A stretch of 64,000 nucleotides of DNA from Geminocystis herdmanii PCC 6308 (GCF_000332235.1 NZ_CM001775.1:1494382-1558381), one strand, 5' to 3'. Shown: positions 1 through 9,578, counted from the stretch's first letter. Translations and numbers: made by a program. The notes: generated by a model not told the origin, from the letters alone.

Positions 1-3000
1 TCTATTTCCCCTAAGTTATGCCAACAATGTCCTGCTTTTTCCCATTCACCTAATTTTTCCCAAATTTGAGCTGATTCTAACCATTTTTCCTGTTTTTCTA
101 ACATCTTAGCCGTTCGATCGCTCCTTTGTAACTCACGCCAACATTTTTCGGCTAGTTGCCAGTATTCTCCTTCTTCATAACATAAACCTGCTTTTTCTGT
201 CTCATTAACTTTTTCCCATGCAATACCTGCTTTTTGCCATTCTCCCAAATTCTCCCAACTTTCGGCAGCTTCCTGCCATTTTTCCTGTTTTTCACAGGCT
301 AAAATAATTCTTGTCCAATTTTTCGCCGCTAACCAACATTTTTCAGCTTTATCCCACGCCTCACACCGTTCATGACATAAGGCTTCCAACTCATGGGGAT
401 TAGTTTTACTCCATGCTTGAGCCGCTTCCCTCCATTTGTCCTGTTGCTGTAAACAAATAGCAACAAAACCCCAATAACCCAATTCTTTCCACAAATCTTC
501 AGCTTTACGCCATCGATTCGCCTTTTGATAACATAGAGCAGCTTTTTCCGTTTCTGCGATTTTTAGCCATGTTTTAGCGGCTAACTCCCAATTTTCTTCT
601 TGCTCATATGACAAGGCTAATTCGTACCAATTACCTAATTCTTCCCAACATTTTTGCGCCGCCGTCCATTTTTCTGCTTTTTGCCAACAGTAAGCCGCTT
701 TTTGCACATTTCCTTCTTTTTGCCAACAATTACCCGCTTTTTCCCACTGTTGCTCTTCTTCCCAAATTATAGCGACTCGATGCCATTTATTTAACTTTGT
801 CCACATTTTGATAGCAGACGTAGCTTGTTCATTTTCTCGATAGTATGTATCAGCTAATTCATAATATTTATTGCCTTGTAGGGTGAGGTTTTTTGTCTGA
901 CATTCATCCCCAGCTAATTCCCACTGATTATCTTTTTCAAAACAGCGTAATTTCCCTTCAAAATCATCAGCTTTTTCATAACAAAATTTGGCTAATTTAT
1001 AATCGTTTTCTTGTTCAAAATAAAGCCCTCTTTTTTGCCATTCTTCTGAACTTAACACGCCCCATTTAGCTAACCATAGTTTTTTGTCAACTTCATTCCA
1101 ACAATTAATCGCTTCATCAAAAATGCCTAATTTACTCCAAATATCTCCTGCTTTGCCCCAGTTTCCTTGTTCTTCTTCTAATAAGGCTTCGACTTTTGCC
1201 GCTCCTGTTATATCATTATATCTATGATAAATTTGGCTTACTATTTGATAGGCTTTATCGGTACTTTTTTCTAAATAATTATTAGCAATATTTGCCATTT
1301 CTTTTGCTGAATATTTATCTTCAAAAATAGGCTCTAATTCTGTCTCGTATCCTATATCAATTAAGTTATTAATGTTAGATTCATTCCAAACATCATCGAT
1401 AAATTCGTCATAAAAATATAATTTTTTCTTGGCAATATTCGCACAAGTATAGATTTGATTATATTTTATTTTGTTTAAGGTTCGATCGTCCACAGCATGA
1501 TTAATTTCTGAGATATTAGCAAACATTTTCCATACTAAAACCTGTTGAAATTCTAAGTTTTCAATTTCTGAAAAAGGAATAATTCTCTGGCTATCACTAG
1601 GAAAAAGATTACTTAGTTTATTTCTTTCTTCTTCATTAAAAACTACGATCGAACTGTCAATACTCAAACTATGTTTGCTCATCAAAAATTCTGGAGTAAT
1701 TTCAGAAATAATCAAAGGCTTACAATCACCTTTTAACCAAGAAAAATGATGCAGATTTTTACCTGATAAATTAGCAACAGTAACTCCTAATTTAGCAATA
1801 TTATCACAGTAACTAAAATTATGGGTTAACTCTTTCGGTTCAATTAATTCTCGAATTGTTTTCCAATTAGATAATTTACGATAGGATTCCACTAAGATTT
1901 TTTTGATTTTATTCCAAATCAAATTTTTCCCAATTAAATTAACCTCATTATCTCCCACTAAAAATATTTGAGGAAAGTAATTAATATCATCATTAACCTT
2001 TAATAATTTTAAAATAAATTGTATATGTAATTCGGTAAGTTTATCAACCCCATCTACATAAATAGCCTGATATTCTCCTTGATAATTGTCAGGGAATTTA
2101 GTTAATAAATATTGAGTTAAATCTAATTCATCCCAATAATTTTGAGATTCTAACCAATCTTGATATTCCGTCGCTAAACTATAAATATATTTAAAATCAG
2201 TATTTACGGGTAAAGTACTTTGATTTTTAAAAGCTAAATATTCATCTAAAGTAATTAAATTTCTGCCTGTCATTAAAACTTTATCTGAACCTTTAATTAC
2301 TTGTCGAATTTCCTGCCATAATTCATCAGTTTTCACAGTAAATATTTTTTTTGCTTTAAAAAAATGTTCCGTAAATTTATAAAAAGTTATTTGTCTTTGA
2401 GCTAAAAATTTTTGTGTAAAAATTAACGGATATTTATCAATAATACTTTTCGTCAAAAATTGATAATTATAGATATTAAGATGACTATAAAAGGTAAAAT
2501 TATTAATACTTTTTTTAATTTCCTTAACGGAAAATTTATTATCAGTTAAAAATAGTATTTTTTCTTCTCCTTTTTTACTCAATAGATGAGCTTTTCCTAA
2601 GGCTGAATATATAGCTGTGATCGTTTTTCCTGTGGACTTATTTCCAGTGATTAAAACAGGAAAACTAGGATTTTGATTAAGAATATTATATTGTTGCTGA
2701 GAAACTAAAAAAACTTCAGTAGAATTTTGGTACTGGGAAAGATCACAGAAAAAATCGCTTTCCTTTAAAATAAAATCTTGAGGATTAAAATGATAATTAT
2801 TATTGATTAAAGTATTAATAATCTTATCTTCATTTTGTGTCTTATTTCCTTGAACTATCTCCAAATTTTTTAGGGGAATATTGCTATGATTTTTGATGGT
2901 GGATAAACTATTTATTTTCCTTTCTGGTTCAATAAAATCAATAATTTTAATGATATTTTGATCACTATTATTTTTGGTAATAAAAACTAAAACTTCTAAC

Positions 3001-3194
3001 AAGTTATGATAAGAAAAGCTAGTAACTATTTCAGGAGTTTTGACTAAAATTGAAGATACTTTATTCCCTACATCAGAATTAAGTAATAATTGATAAAGAT
3101 TATTGAGAAAATTACTGCGATTTGGTAATGATAATGTATTTAATTTTGCCCAAAGGTCAAAGGAAATGGAAATGACAAAGTCTGTAGAGGTCAT
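1..3194 (-). CDS. UvrD-like (SF1) helicase-related protein with W-rich repeat tail, 3' end outside window
   Basis: The frame is open from an ATG at 3194 to the window edge, about 1064 codons, so the C-terminus is missing. A P-loop (GNKSTGKT) lies near residues 181-190. The stretch AIYVDGVDKL near 373, followed by FLVGDNE near 406, lies where SF1/UvrD helicases have VDEAQDL and GDxxQ. ENLEFQQVLVW near 545 resembles the helicase KGLEFxxV motif. The catalytic Asp-Glu of motif II is Asp-Gly here, and the Gln of motif III is absent, so ATP hydrolysis is doubtful. From about residue 665 onward there are many short TPR-like units built on W..A..CW..LG.WEKA. The architecture recalls TRANK1-like helicase-TPR proteins (family knowledge). 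I infer a scaffold or sensor ATPase rather than a processive helicase. It is divergent from dnaJ. Confidence 0.75.
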   Translation of the reverse strand, partial: MTSTDFVISISFDLWAKLNTLSLPNRSNFLNNLYQLLLNSDVGNKVSSILVKTPEIVTSFSYHNLLEVLVFITKNNSDQNIIKIIDFIEPERKINSLSTIKNHSNIPLKNLEIVQGNKTQNEDKIINTLINNNYHFNPQDFILKESDFFCDLSQYQNSTEVFLVSQQQYNILNQNPSFPVLITGNKSTGKTITAIYSALGKAHLLSKKGEEKILFLTDNKFSVKEIKKSINNFTFYSHLNIYNYQFLTKSIIDKYPLIFTQKFLAQRQITFYKFTEHFFKAKKIFTVKTDELWQEIRQVIKGSDKVLMTGRNLITLDEYLAFKNQSTLPVNTDFKYIYSLATEYQDWLESQNYWDELDLTQYLLTKFPDNYQGEYQAIYVDGVDKLTELHIQFILKLLKVNDDINYFPQIFLVGDNEVNLIGKNLIWNKIKKILVESYRKLSNWKTIRELIEPKELTHNFSYCDNIAKLGVTVANLSGKNLHHFSWLKGDCKPLIISEITPEFLMSKHSLSIDSSIVVFNEEERNKLSNLFPSDSQRIIPFSEIENLEFQQVLVWKMFANISEINHAVDDRTLNKIKYNQIYTCANIAKKKLYFYDEFIDDVWNESNINNLIDIGYETELEPIFEDKYSAKEMANIANNYLEKSTDKAYQIVSQIYHRYNDITGAAKVEALLEEEQGNWGKAGDIWSKLGIFDEAINCWNEVDKKLWLAKWGVLSSEEWQKRGLYFEQENDYKLAKFCYEKADDFEGKLRCFEKDNQWELAGDECQTKNLTLQGNKYYELADTYYRENEQATSAIKMWTKLNKWHRVAIIWEEEQQWEKAGNCWQKEGNVQKAAYCWQKAEKWTAAQKCWEELGNWYELALSYEQEENWELAAKTWLKIAETEKAALCYQKANRWRKAEDLWKELGYWGFVAICLQQQDKWREAAQAWSKTNPHELEALCHERCEAWDKAEKCWLAAKNWTRIILACEKQEKWQEAAESWENLGEWQKAGIAWEKVNETEKAGLCYEEGEYWQLAEKCWRELQRSDRTAKMLEKQEKWLESAQIWEKLGEWEKAGHCWHNLGEI

Positions 3195-3338
3195 AATTTT
3201 CAATACACCTATATATTATTGTTCGATCGATAATACCTAATAGTATAAATCAATAAGTAAGGGTTGTTTCATCGTACTTTAAGAAAAAATTAAGCTATTG
3301 CCATGGAAGTTAAAAAGTGAAATTAGAAAAATTAGGAC

Positions 3339-3366
3339 TTGACTTCAAGATAGATCAAGATATTTT
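3339..3366 (+). promoter_or_regulatory. dnaJ: Possible sigma-70 type promoter for dnaJ
   Basis: TTGACT at 3339-3344 and TATTTT at 3361-3366 are separated by 16 bases, about 85 bases before the dnaJ ATG. The region is very AT-rich, so other -10-like hexamers exist nearby (for example around 3410). This is a weak pattern match only. Confidence 0.3.
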
Positions 3367-3451
3367 TTAAAAAATGTTAAGATTTTATATTAGAATGATT
3401 GATGATAGTGTATATAGAGCAGACCAATCAAAGTAATAATTATCAACTAAT

Positions 3452-4585
3452 ATGTCAGGCGACTACTACGAAATTCTCGGCGTTTCCCGCAGTGCTACCA
3501 AAGAAGAACTAAAATCAGCTTATCGTAAAATGGCACGAAAGTATCATCCCGACGTGAACAAAGATGCGGGAGCAGAAGAACGTTTTAAAGAAATAAATCG
3601 AGCTTACGAGGTGCTATCCGAACCAGAAACGAAAGCCCGTTACGATCGTTTTGGAGAAGCAGGAGTTGGGGGAGCAAGTTCTGGAGGAGTGGGCTTCGAT
3701 CCCAATGACATGGGAGGATTTGCCGATATTTTTGAGACTTTTTTTGGCGGTGGATTCGGAGGTAGTAGTACTGGTACTGCTACTCGTCGTCGTGGTCCTA
3801 CTAGGGGGGATGATTTACGGCTGGATCTTCGGTTAAAATTCCGAGAAGCAGTGTTTGGTGGTGAAAAAGAGATCAAGATACCCCATTTAGAAACCTGTCA
3901 AACCTGTAAAGGTAGTGGTGCAAAAGCAGGTAGCTCCCCTAAAACCTGTGGCACTTGTGGCGGTACTGGACAAGTTAAACGAGCCACTAGAACGCCTTTT
4001 GGTAGTTTCGCTCAAGTCTCCACCTGTCCCACTTGTAACGGAGAAGGACAAATTATCGAGGAAAAATGCGACTCCTGTGGAGGACAAGGTAGAAAACAAG
4101 TCAACAAAAAACTCAAAATCACTATTCCAGCAGGGGTTGATAACGGTACTCGTTTAAGGGTTAGTGGTGAAGGAGACGCTGGTAGTCGTGGAGGTCCTTC
4201 AGGGGATTTATATGTATATTTAGCCGTAGAAAATGATACCCACTTTAAACGAGATGGTATTAATATTCTTTCGGAAATTACCATCAGTTATTTACAAGCA
4301 ATTCTAGGTTGTCGTTTGCAAGTACCCACCATTGACGGCGATTATGAACTGACTATTCCCGCCGGTTTACAACCTAATACGGTGATGACTTTAGAAGATA
4401 AAGGCGTACCGAAGTTAGGTAATTCTGTCAGTCGTGGTAATCATTTGTTAACCATTAAGGTGGATATTCCCACGAAGATTAATTCTGAAGAACGAGAATT
4501 ATTAGAAAAATTGGCTCAAATCAAAGGAGAACATACTTCTAAGAAAGGTTTTGAAGGATTTTTCGAGAGTATCTTTCATAAGTAG
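3452..4585 (+). CDS. dnaJ: Molecular chaperone DnaJ (Hsp40)
   Basis: Co-chaperone that delivers unfolded clients to DnaK and stimulates its ATPase in the cytoplasm. At 377 residues it has the full type I layout. The J domain carries the HPD motif at residues 32-34. A Gly/Phe-rich linker follows at about 70-125. Four CxxCxGxG zinc-binding repeats lie at about 149-215 ([32 protein letters not shown]). The C-terminal substrate-binding and dimerisation domains complete the protein. The ATG fits the conserved N-terminus of the family. It starts a same-strand run with a TusA-like gene and rsgA, though 277 bases of repeat-rich spacer lie behind it. dnaK and grpE are not in the window. Confidence 0.97.
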   Translation: MSGDYYEILGVSRSATKEELKSAYRKMARKYHPDVNKDAGAEERFKEINRAYEVLSEPETKARYDRFGEAGVGGASSGGVGFDPNDMGGFADIFETFFGGGFGGSSTGTATRRRGPTRGDDLRLDLRLKFREAVFGGEKEIKIPHLETCQTCKGSGAKAGSSPKTCGTCGGTGQVKRATRTPFGSFAQVSTCPTCNGEGQIIEEKCDSCGGQGRKQVNKKLKITIPAGVDNGTRLRVSGEGDAGSRGGPSGDLYVYLAVENDTHFKRDGINILSEITISYLQAILGCRLQVPTIDGDYELTIPAGLQPNTVMTLEDKGVPKLGNSVSRGNHLLTIKVDIPTKINSEERELLEKLAQIKGEHTSKKGFEGFFESIFHK

Positions 4586-4862
4586 GTGTTGTACCATAGT
4601 TTTTTGATGAAGATAGGCCAAAGGCAAGAGTTTTACAATAGACTTCTTTAGAAAAGATTTTTATTGGTTCGTAGTAAGGGCTTCAGCCCTCTTTTCAGAA
4701 ATAACTAGGAGTTAAGTAAAATAAGTATTTTCGTCTAATTTTAAGACTATTTGTTGTATTTGGTGGGCAATGCCCACCCTACATTTCGGATCGGTGAGTA
4801 AGTCCTAATAAGGTAGATGTCTAATGCTTCTATAAATTATTAAATATTAGTAAATTTGTATA
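4586..4862. repeat. Palindrome-rich spacer between dnaJ and the TusA-like gene
   Basis: Three short elements lie here. A gene-end repeat at about 4589-4616 resembles those after phzF and chlG. A palindrome near 4677-4695 (AGGGCTTCAGCCCT) belongs to a family also seen near 8405, 14290 and 46045. A GGTGGGCAATGCCCACC palindrome lies near 4760. None codes for protein. The stems could act as terminators or processing sites. Confidence 0.6.
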
Positions 4863-5084
4863 ATGACACAAAAAATTTTAGATTTAAGGGGGACACCCTG
4901 CCCGATTAATTTTATTCGTAGTAAGTTACAATTAGAAAAAATGTCATCAGGAGAATTATTAGAAATTTGTCTTGATGGCGGTGAACCGATCGAGCAAGTT
5001 CCCAATAGTTTATCCATGGAAGGCTATAATATTGAAGGGGTTGAGGATAAAGGAGAGTATTTTGTTTTATCGGTTCGTGCCTGA
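4863..5084 (+). CDS. TusA-family sulfurtransferase-like protein
   Basis: A 73-residue protein with the TusA/SirA fold signature LDLRGTPCP at residues 6-14 and a C-terminal half typical of the family. TusA proteins carry a persulfide on the conserved Cys and pass sulfur on, for example to tRNA thiolation. The usual CPxP is CPIN here: the catalytic-position Cys is kept, the second Pro is not. I recall this variant as common in cyanobacteria. Three bases separate its TGA from the rsgA ATG, so the two are almost certainly co-transcribed. The sulfur donor and target cannot be told from sequence. Confidence 0.85.
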   Translation: MTQKILDLRGTPCPINFIRSKLQLEKMSSGELLEICLDGGEPIEQVPNSLSMEGYNIEGVEDKGEYFVLSVRA

Positions 5085-5087
5085 TTT

Positions 5088-6146
5088 ATGATTAATTCTG
5101 CAAACATTACTCCATCAGATTTAGTTCAAGGTACGGTGATCGCACATCTGGCTAATTTTTATCAGGTTCGTCTTGGCAATAACGAAACTCTTTTGTGTAC
5201 CCGTCCTACTCGTTTGAAAAAAATCGGTCAATCGGTATTAGTGGGCGATCGAGTTATGATAAAATCTAGTGAATCGGAACGGGGTGCGATCGATTCTGTG
5301 TTGCCAAGAGAGACGGAATTAGAACGCCCTCCCATGGCTAATGCTGAACAAATATTATTAGTATTTGCTTTAGAAGAACCTAGCTTAGATACAGTACAAT
5401 TAAGTCGTTTTCTTGTCAAAGCTGAGTCCACGAATTTAAAACTGGTACTGGGATTAAATAAAGTAGATTTAATCTCCCCTGAGCATAAAGAGAAATGGCA
5501 TCAAAGACTTTCAGAATGGGGCTATGAGCCTTATTTTTTCAGTGTCAACACAGGAGAAGGCATCGATTCCTTACAACAAATTCTTAAGAACAAAATTACT
5601 ATTTTAGCTGGACCTAGTGGAGTAGGAAAATCTAGTCTCACATCCCTACTAATCCCAGAGTTAGATATTCGCATCGGAGCAGTGTCAGGCAAATTACAAA
5701 AAGGTCGTCACACCACCCGTCATGTGGAATTATTTGAACTTTTAGAAGGAGGTTTTATTGCCGATAGTCCGGGGTTTAATCAACCTAATTTCGATTTTCC
5801 CCCCGAATCCCTGATTAATTATTTTCCCGAAGCAAGACAGAAGCTGAGAGCAAATATTTGTAAATTTCATAATTGTATTCACAAAGACGAACCTGAGTGC
5901 GCCGTCAAAGGAGAATGGGAACGTTATCAATACTACCTGAAATTCTTAGAGGAGACGATCGAGTATAATCAAAAAATAGCTCATAGTAAAGATCAAGAAT
6001 CCACTATGAAAACCAAGTTTAAGGCAGACGGGAAAAAATCTAGTGAGCCAAAATTAGAAAGCAAAAAATATCGGCGAGTATCCCGTAAATTTACCAATCA
6101 AACATTAGAAAATTTATCTTTCAATGATGAAGAAGAGTTAAATTAA
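5088..6146 (+). CDS. rsgA: Ribosome small-subunit-dependent GTPase A
   Basis: Late 30S assembly factor, a circularly permuted GTPase. An N-terminal OB fold comes first. The G motifs follow in permuted order: NKVD (G4) near residue 125, GPSGVGKSS (G1, P-loop) near 175 and DSPG (G3) near 226. A zinc-binding Cys/His cluster (CKFHNC, then ECAVK) follows near 258-272. Length 352 includes a basic C-terminal extension of about 55 residues beyond the zinc domain, rich in Lys and Ser. The ATG is fixed by the 3-base gap to the TusA-like gene. Confidence 0.95.
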   Translation: MINSANITPSDLVQGTVIAHLANFYQVRLGNNETLLCTRPTRLKKIGQSVLVGDRVMIKSSESERGAIDSVLPRETELERPPMANAEQILLVFALEEPSLDTVQLSRFLVKAESTNLKLVLGLNKVDLISPEHKEKWHQRLSEWGYEPYFFSVNTGEGIDSLQQILKNKITILAGPSGVGKSSLTSLLIPELDIRIGAVSGKLQKGRHTTRHVELFELLEGGFIADSPGFNQPNFDFPPESLINYFPEARQKLRANICKFHNCIHKDEPECAVKGEWERYQYYLKFLEETIEYNQKIAHSKDQESTMKTKFKADGKKSSEPKLESKKYRRVSRKFTNQTLENLSFNDEEELN

Positions 6147-6306
6147 GTTATGTTGTTAAATGTTAAGTTATATTGTTAGGTGTTGATCAATAATCCAATG
6201 TGCAACTTATTGTGCGACTATCATAATCACGTTCAATAAATTGAACTCAAAATTGTTAAAGACGGTTTAATTCTTTATTTCTCATTCCTTATTCTTAATT
6301 AAAATC
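6147..6306. other. Spacer with a TTCAATAAATTGAA palindrome
   Basis: AT-rich spacer. CGTTCAATAAATTGAAC at about 6232-6248 is an inverted repeat also found near 56363 upstream of chlG. No gene was seen. Confidence 0.5.
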
Positions 6307-7131
6307 ATGGGCTATTTTGATACATTAATCGAAAAATTTGACGAAAATCCCGAATTAGAAGAAGCCTTCGGAAAACATATCCATTGGGGTTACTGGGAAA
6401 ATCCTGCTAACGCTACTGGTACTTTAATGGATTTTGCGATCGCAGCCAATAATTTATCTAAATTAGTAATTCAAACCGCAGAAATCCAAGACGGAGTTAG
6501 TATTCTCGATGCTGGTTGTGGCTTTGGTGGAACAATTAGTTTACTTAATGAAACCTTCCATAACTTAAATTTATCTGGTGTTAATATTGATAACGCACAG
6601 GTTGAAAGAGCCAGAAAAGTTATTACACCACAAAATAATAATAGTATTGAATTTATTAATGCTAATGCCTGTGATTTACCTAATTTTAATCGATTATTTG
6701 ACTACTCGATCGCCCTAGAATGTATCTTTGCTTTTCCCAGTCGAGAAATCTTTTTTCAACAAGTCAAAAAAAATTTAAAATCTTCAGGAAAATTGATTAT
6801 TGTTGACTTTATTATTAATCCCAATATTAGAAAATTTTGGCTATGGTTTGAAACTCAAATTCTAAGTAGATTAATTACGGATACCTATGGTTCAAAAGCA
6901 ACAAATCAAGTCGAATTTATCGGCATAAAAGACTATGAAAATATAGGTAATAAAACAGGCTTTAAACTAGAAAAAGTAATAGATATAAATAAGAATGTAC
7001 AGCCAACTTACCCCGTTATCAATAAATTAATTGTTGATAATTTTAATGATTTCATGACAGCAAAAGGATTAGAAATTTTTAGTCAATTAAATTTAATTAA
7101 TTACCAAATTTTAGTTTTTTCATCTATATAG
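6307..7131 (+). CDS. Class I SAM-dependent methyltransferase
   Basis: A 274-residue protein with a Rossmann SAM-binding motif I (ILDAGCGFGG, about residues 66-75) and downstream acidic and aromatic positions typical of the UbiE/methyltransferase-11 group. The N-terminal HWGYWENP stretch resembles small-molecule methyltransferases such as gamma-tocopherol methyltransferase, but I cannot name a substrate. It has no membrane segment. It lies 26 bases before the SpoIIE-type phosphatase on the same strand, suggesting a two-gene operon. Confidence 0.8.
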   Translation: MGYFDTLIEKFDENPELEEAFGKHIHWGYWENPANATGTLMDFAIAANNLSKLVIQTAEIQDGVSILDAGCGFGGTISLLNETFHNLNLSGVNIDNAQVERARKVITPQNNNSIEFINANACDLPNFNRLFDYSIALECIFAFPSREIFFQQVKKNLKSSGKLIIVDFIINPNIRKFWLWFETQILSRLITDTYGSKATNQVEFIGIKDYENIGNKTGFKLEKVIDINKNVQPTYPVINKLIVDNFNDFMTAKGLEIFSQLNLINYQILVFSSI

Positions 7132-7157
7132 AAATCTTAAATAAATTGAGAAGATTT

Positions 7158-8324
7158 ATGAATGAAGATAATTTTTTTGATATTTATTACTATAGTTTAA
7201 ACAAACAAAATGAAGAATTATGCGGTGATCAAGTAAAATTTACTAAGGGTAAAGATAAAAGTACGATCGTGCTTTCAGATGGGTTAGGTAGTGGAGTAAA
7301 AGCGAGTATTTTAGCCACTTTAACCACCGAAATTTTAATCACCATGCTTGATGCAGATTTACCCTTAAAAGAAGTCATTGAAACTATTGTCGGTACTTTG
7401 CCTATTTGCCAAGTGAGAAACATTGCTTACGCTACTTTTACCATTATTTCGATCGATCATAATAATAACAAATTTCATGTAATTAACTTTGATAATCCGC
7501 CTATTTTTTTATTAAAAAAAGGTGTAATTATTCCATTAAAACATAAAACAGAACAAATCTTAAACAAAAAAATTCAATCCTGTCAAGGAGTATTAGAAAG
7601 AGGAGATTTTTTAGGAGCGGCTAGTGATGGAATTTTATATGCAGGGTTAGGAAATACGATGAATTTTGGTTGGGGTTGGGAAAATATAGCTAAATTTATG
7701 GAACATATTTTTCGTACAAAAGCCACAAACTCCCGTAATATTATTGAGCCAATTATTAAAGAAACAAAAAAATTATACTGTGATTATATCGGTGATGATG
7801 CCACTTTTGTGGGGGTATATATTCGTAAGCCTAAACCATTAATGATTTTTTCTGGTCCTCCTTTAGATGTTACCAAAGATGAAGAATATGCAGAACAATT
7901 ATTGAGTTTTTCAGGCAGAAAAATTATTTGCGGAGGCACGACTGGTAATATTGTAGCCAATTATATGGGAGAGACGATCGAAATGGATATAATGACGATG
8001 AGTAAAGAATTACCCCCCATAGGTAAACTCAAAGAAGTTGATTTAGTCACCGAAGGAATCTTAACAATTTCTAAAGCAAAAGAAGTTTTAATTAAATGTA
8101 AATGCGATATAACGAGATTACCCACCGTAAAAAATGGAGCAGTTTTATTAGCAAGAGAAATCTTAGAAGCTGACTCTATTTACTTCTTAATTGGGCAACA
8201 AATTAATGAATTTTATCAAAACCCACTGTTACCTAAAAATATCTCCATTAGAAGAAGTTTAATCGAAGATTTAGTTAAATTATTAAGAGATAATCAAAAA
8301 CATATTATTATCGAATATTGTTAA
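7158..8324 (+). CDS. SpoIIE-family PP2C-like phosphatase with extra C-terminal domain
   Basis: The N-terminal half (to about residue 220) is a SpoIIE/PP2C domain: GDQV near residue 24, LSDGLGSG.KA near 41, FDNPP near 112, SDGI near 159 and a terminal DDATF. These hold the acidic metal ligands of protein Ser/Thr phosphatases. The C-terminal half (FSGPP...GRKIICGGTTGNIVA...VDLVTEG) is a separate domain that I know only as an uncharacterised partner in bacterial SpoIIE-like proteins. I chose the ATG at 7158 because an AGAAG stretch precedes it; a TTG 12 bases upstream would add four residues. Likely co-transcribed with the methyltransferase. No anti-sigma or antagonist gene lies nearby, so the substrate is unknown. 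Confidence 0.75.
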   Translation: MNEDNFFDIYYYSLNKQNEELCGDQVKFTKGKDKSTIVLSDGLGSGVKASILATLTTEILITMLDADLPLKEVIETIVGTLPICQVRNIAYATFTIISIDHNNNKFHVINFDNPPIFLLKKGVIIPLKHKTEQILNKKIQSCQGVLERGDFLGAASDGILYAGLGNTMNFGWGWENIAKFMEHIFRTKATNSRNIIEPIIKETKKLYCDYIGDDATFVGVYIRKPKPLMIFSGPPLDVTKDEEYAEQLLSFSGRKIICGGTTGNIVANYMGETIEMDIMTMSKELPPIGKLKEVDLVTEGILTISKAKEVLIKCKCDITRLPTVKNGAVLLAREILEADSIYFLIGQQINEFYQNPLLPKNISIRRSLIEDLVKLLRDNQKHIIIEYC

Positions 8325-8359
8325 GTTTAAAACTATAGCAATCTTCCATCATTCGTAAA

Positions 8360-8430
8360 ATTTTTGCCCCCTAACCCCCAAATTTGGGGGAATAAAACAA
8401 GGTTTGTAGTGAGGGTTTTAACCCTTTATT
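8360..8430. repeat. Two palindromic intergenic repeats
   Basis: CCCCCAAATTTGGGGG at 8375-8390 is a perfect stem, preceded by TTTTTGCCCCCTAA. The same unit occurs inside the restriction-modification gene at 31481-31514. A TTTGTAGTGAGGG...CCCT element follows at about 8401-8423. The stems sit between convergent genes and could serve as bidirectional terminators. Confidence 0.6.
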
Positions 8431-9097
8431 CTATTGCCTCAACAAATTTTTTTGCCAATAAATCAATTCCTGTAATCGCTGTACCAACTACCACTGAATA
8501 ACAGCCTAAATCAAGAGCTTTTCTCACTTCTTCGGGGGTTTTAACTCCACCTTCACAAATAACAGGTTTATCAACGGTTTTAAGCAGTTTCTCGATAAAT
8601 TCAAAGCTAGGTGGTATCAAATTTTGTGTTGCTTCTGTATAACCGTAAAGGGTAGTACCGATAAAATCTGCACCTGCTTGATTCGCTTCGATCGAACTTT
8701 CAAGAGTATCAATATCTGCCATAATAGGCTTCCCCAACTCCTGCTGAATTTTAGTCATAAGATTAGCCATAGTTTCACCATTAGGACGACTACGAAGGGT
8801 AGCATCAATAGCAATAATATCCGCACCCGCCTCACTCACAGCAACAGCATCTTCAAAACGAGGGGTAATATAAACAGAAGAATTAAGCCCCATTTGTTTC
8901 CATAAACCGATAACAGGAATATCAGGTAACAATTTTTTCACCGCTTTGATATGGCTTGGGCTATCAATTCTCAAACCCTTAGCACCTTGGTTAACACAGG
9001 CTTGGGCAATAACGGCAATGATGTCTGGATGATGTAAGGGTGAATCGCTAGGTGCTTGACAGGAAATAATAAGGCTTGATTTTAAGATTTCGAGCAT
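8426..9097 (-). CDS. nanE: N-acetylmannosamine-6-phosphate 2-epimerase
   Basis: A 223-residue TIM-barrel of the NanE family, interconverting ManNAc-6-P and GlcNAc-6-P. Recognisable blocks are ISCQAPSDSPLHHP near residue 11, GAKGLRID near 38, IGLWK near 63 (with the catalytic Lys in the family), VYITP near 75, ADIIAID near 91, MADI near 125, GTTLYGYT near 146 and ICEGGV near 178. It stands alone, without sialic acid catabolic genes (nanA, nanK), so it may serve amino-sugar recycling; that is inference. Confidence 0.93.
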   Translation of the reverse strand: MLEILKSSLIISCQAPSDSPLHHPDIIAVIAQACVNQGAKGLRIDSPSHIKAVKKLLPDIPVIGLWKQMGLNSSVYITPRFEDAVAVSEAGADIIAIDATLRSRPNGETMANLMTKIQQELGKPIMADIDTLESSIEANQAGADFIGTTLYGYTEATQNLIPPSFEFIEKLLKTVDKPVICEGGVKTPEEVRKALDLGCYSVVVGTAITGIDLLAKKFVEAIE

Positions 9098-9146
9098 AAA
9101 TAATAATTAGGTATTAGATGTAGCCCTTTCAACCAGTACATGAATA

Positions 9147-9180
9147 CTAAAATGAAAGACTTTGATAGACTAGATTATAA
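9147..9180. repeat. Copy 1 of a ~30-bp dispersed sequence
   Basis: AAAATGAAAGACTTTGATAG and the following TAGATTAT match 48484-48513 almost exactly (one base differs). It directly precedes transposase debris and may be an insertion-sequence end. Confidence 0.55.
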
Positions 9181-9203
9181 ATTATCTATCAGAGGATGTA
9201 GTC

Positions 9204-9532
9204 GATGTTATCGAGTATTTTAGAAAAATTTGTTCAAGATATTCCCCCATTATCGTTATGCCACAGGCTTTGAGGACTAAAATTTTTACTGTAAGTAGGC
9301 AAAATTAATTGTATGTTTACTTTATGAAAAGCACTCATGCAAGAGGCAAAAGACAACAAAGATTGTCAGTTATTTTAATTAATTTAAAAATTCACAATCT
9401 ATTTTGCATTAGTACTTATCATCAATTACTACTATTATCGGGAAGAACAAATTTGTTCGATTGATTCTGAAGCGGTAGAGTCAGCGGTAGAACAAATAGA
9501 TGGGCGATTAAAAATTTTAGACTATTTTTGAC
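9204..9532 (+). pseudogene. Degraded transposase remnants
   Basis: A short frame from ATG 9204 (LEKFVQDIPP) ends at a stop after about 22 codons. A second frame at about 9435-9532 contains REEQICSIDSEAVESAVEQI followed by DGRLKI. This resembles the C-terminal catalytic block (IGSGAVES..KQID.R.KI) of transposases common in cyanobacteria. The middle is missing. I cannot fix the IS family; it is ISKra4-like or IS4-like by memory. No terminal repeats were identified apart from the shared ~30-bp sequence at 9147. Confidence 0.5.
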
Positions 9533-9578
9533 ATTGAAGATTATTAGAATACCATGTGGTTCAGTAGAATAAAAGAGT

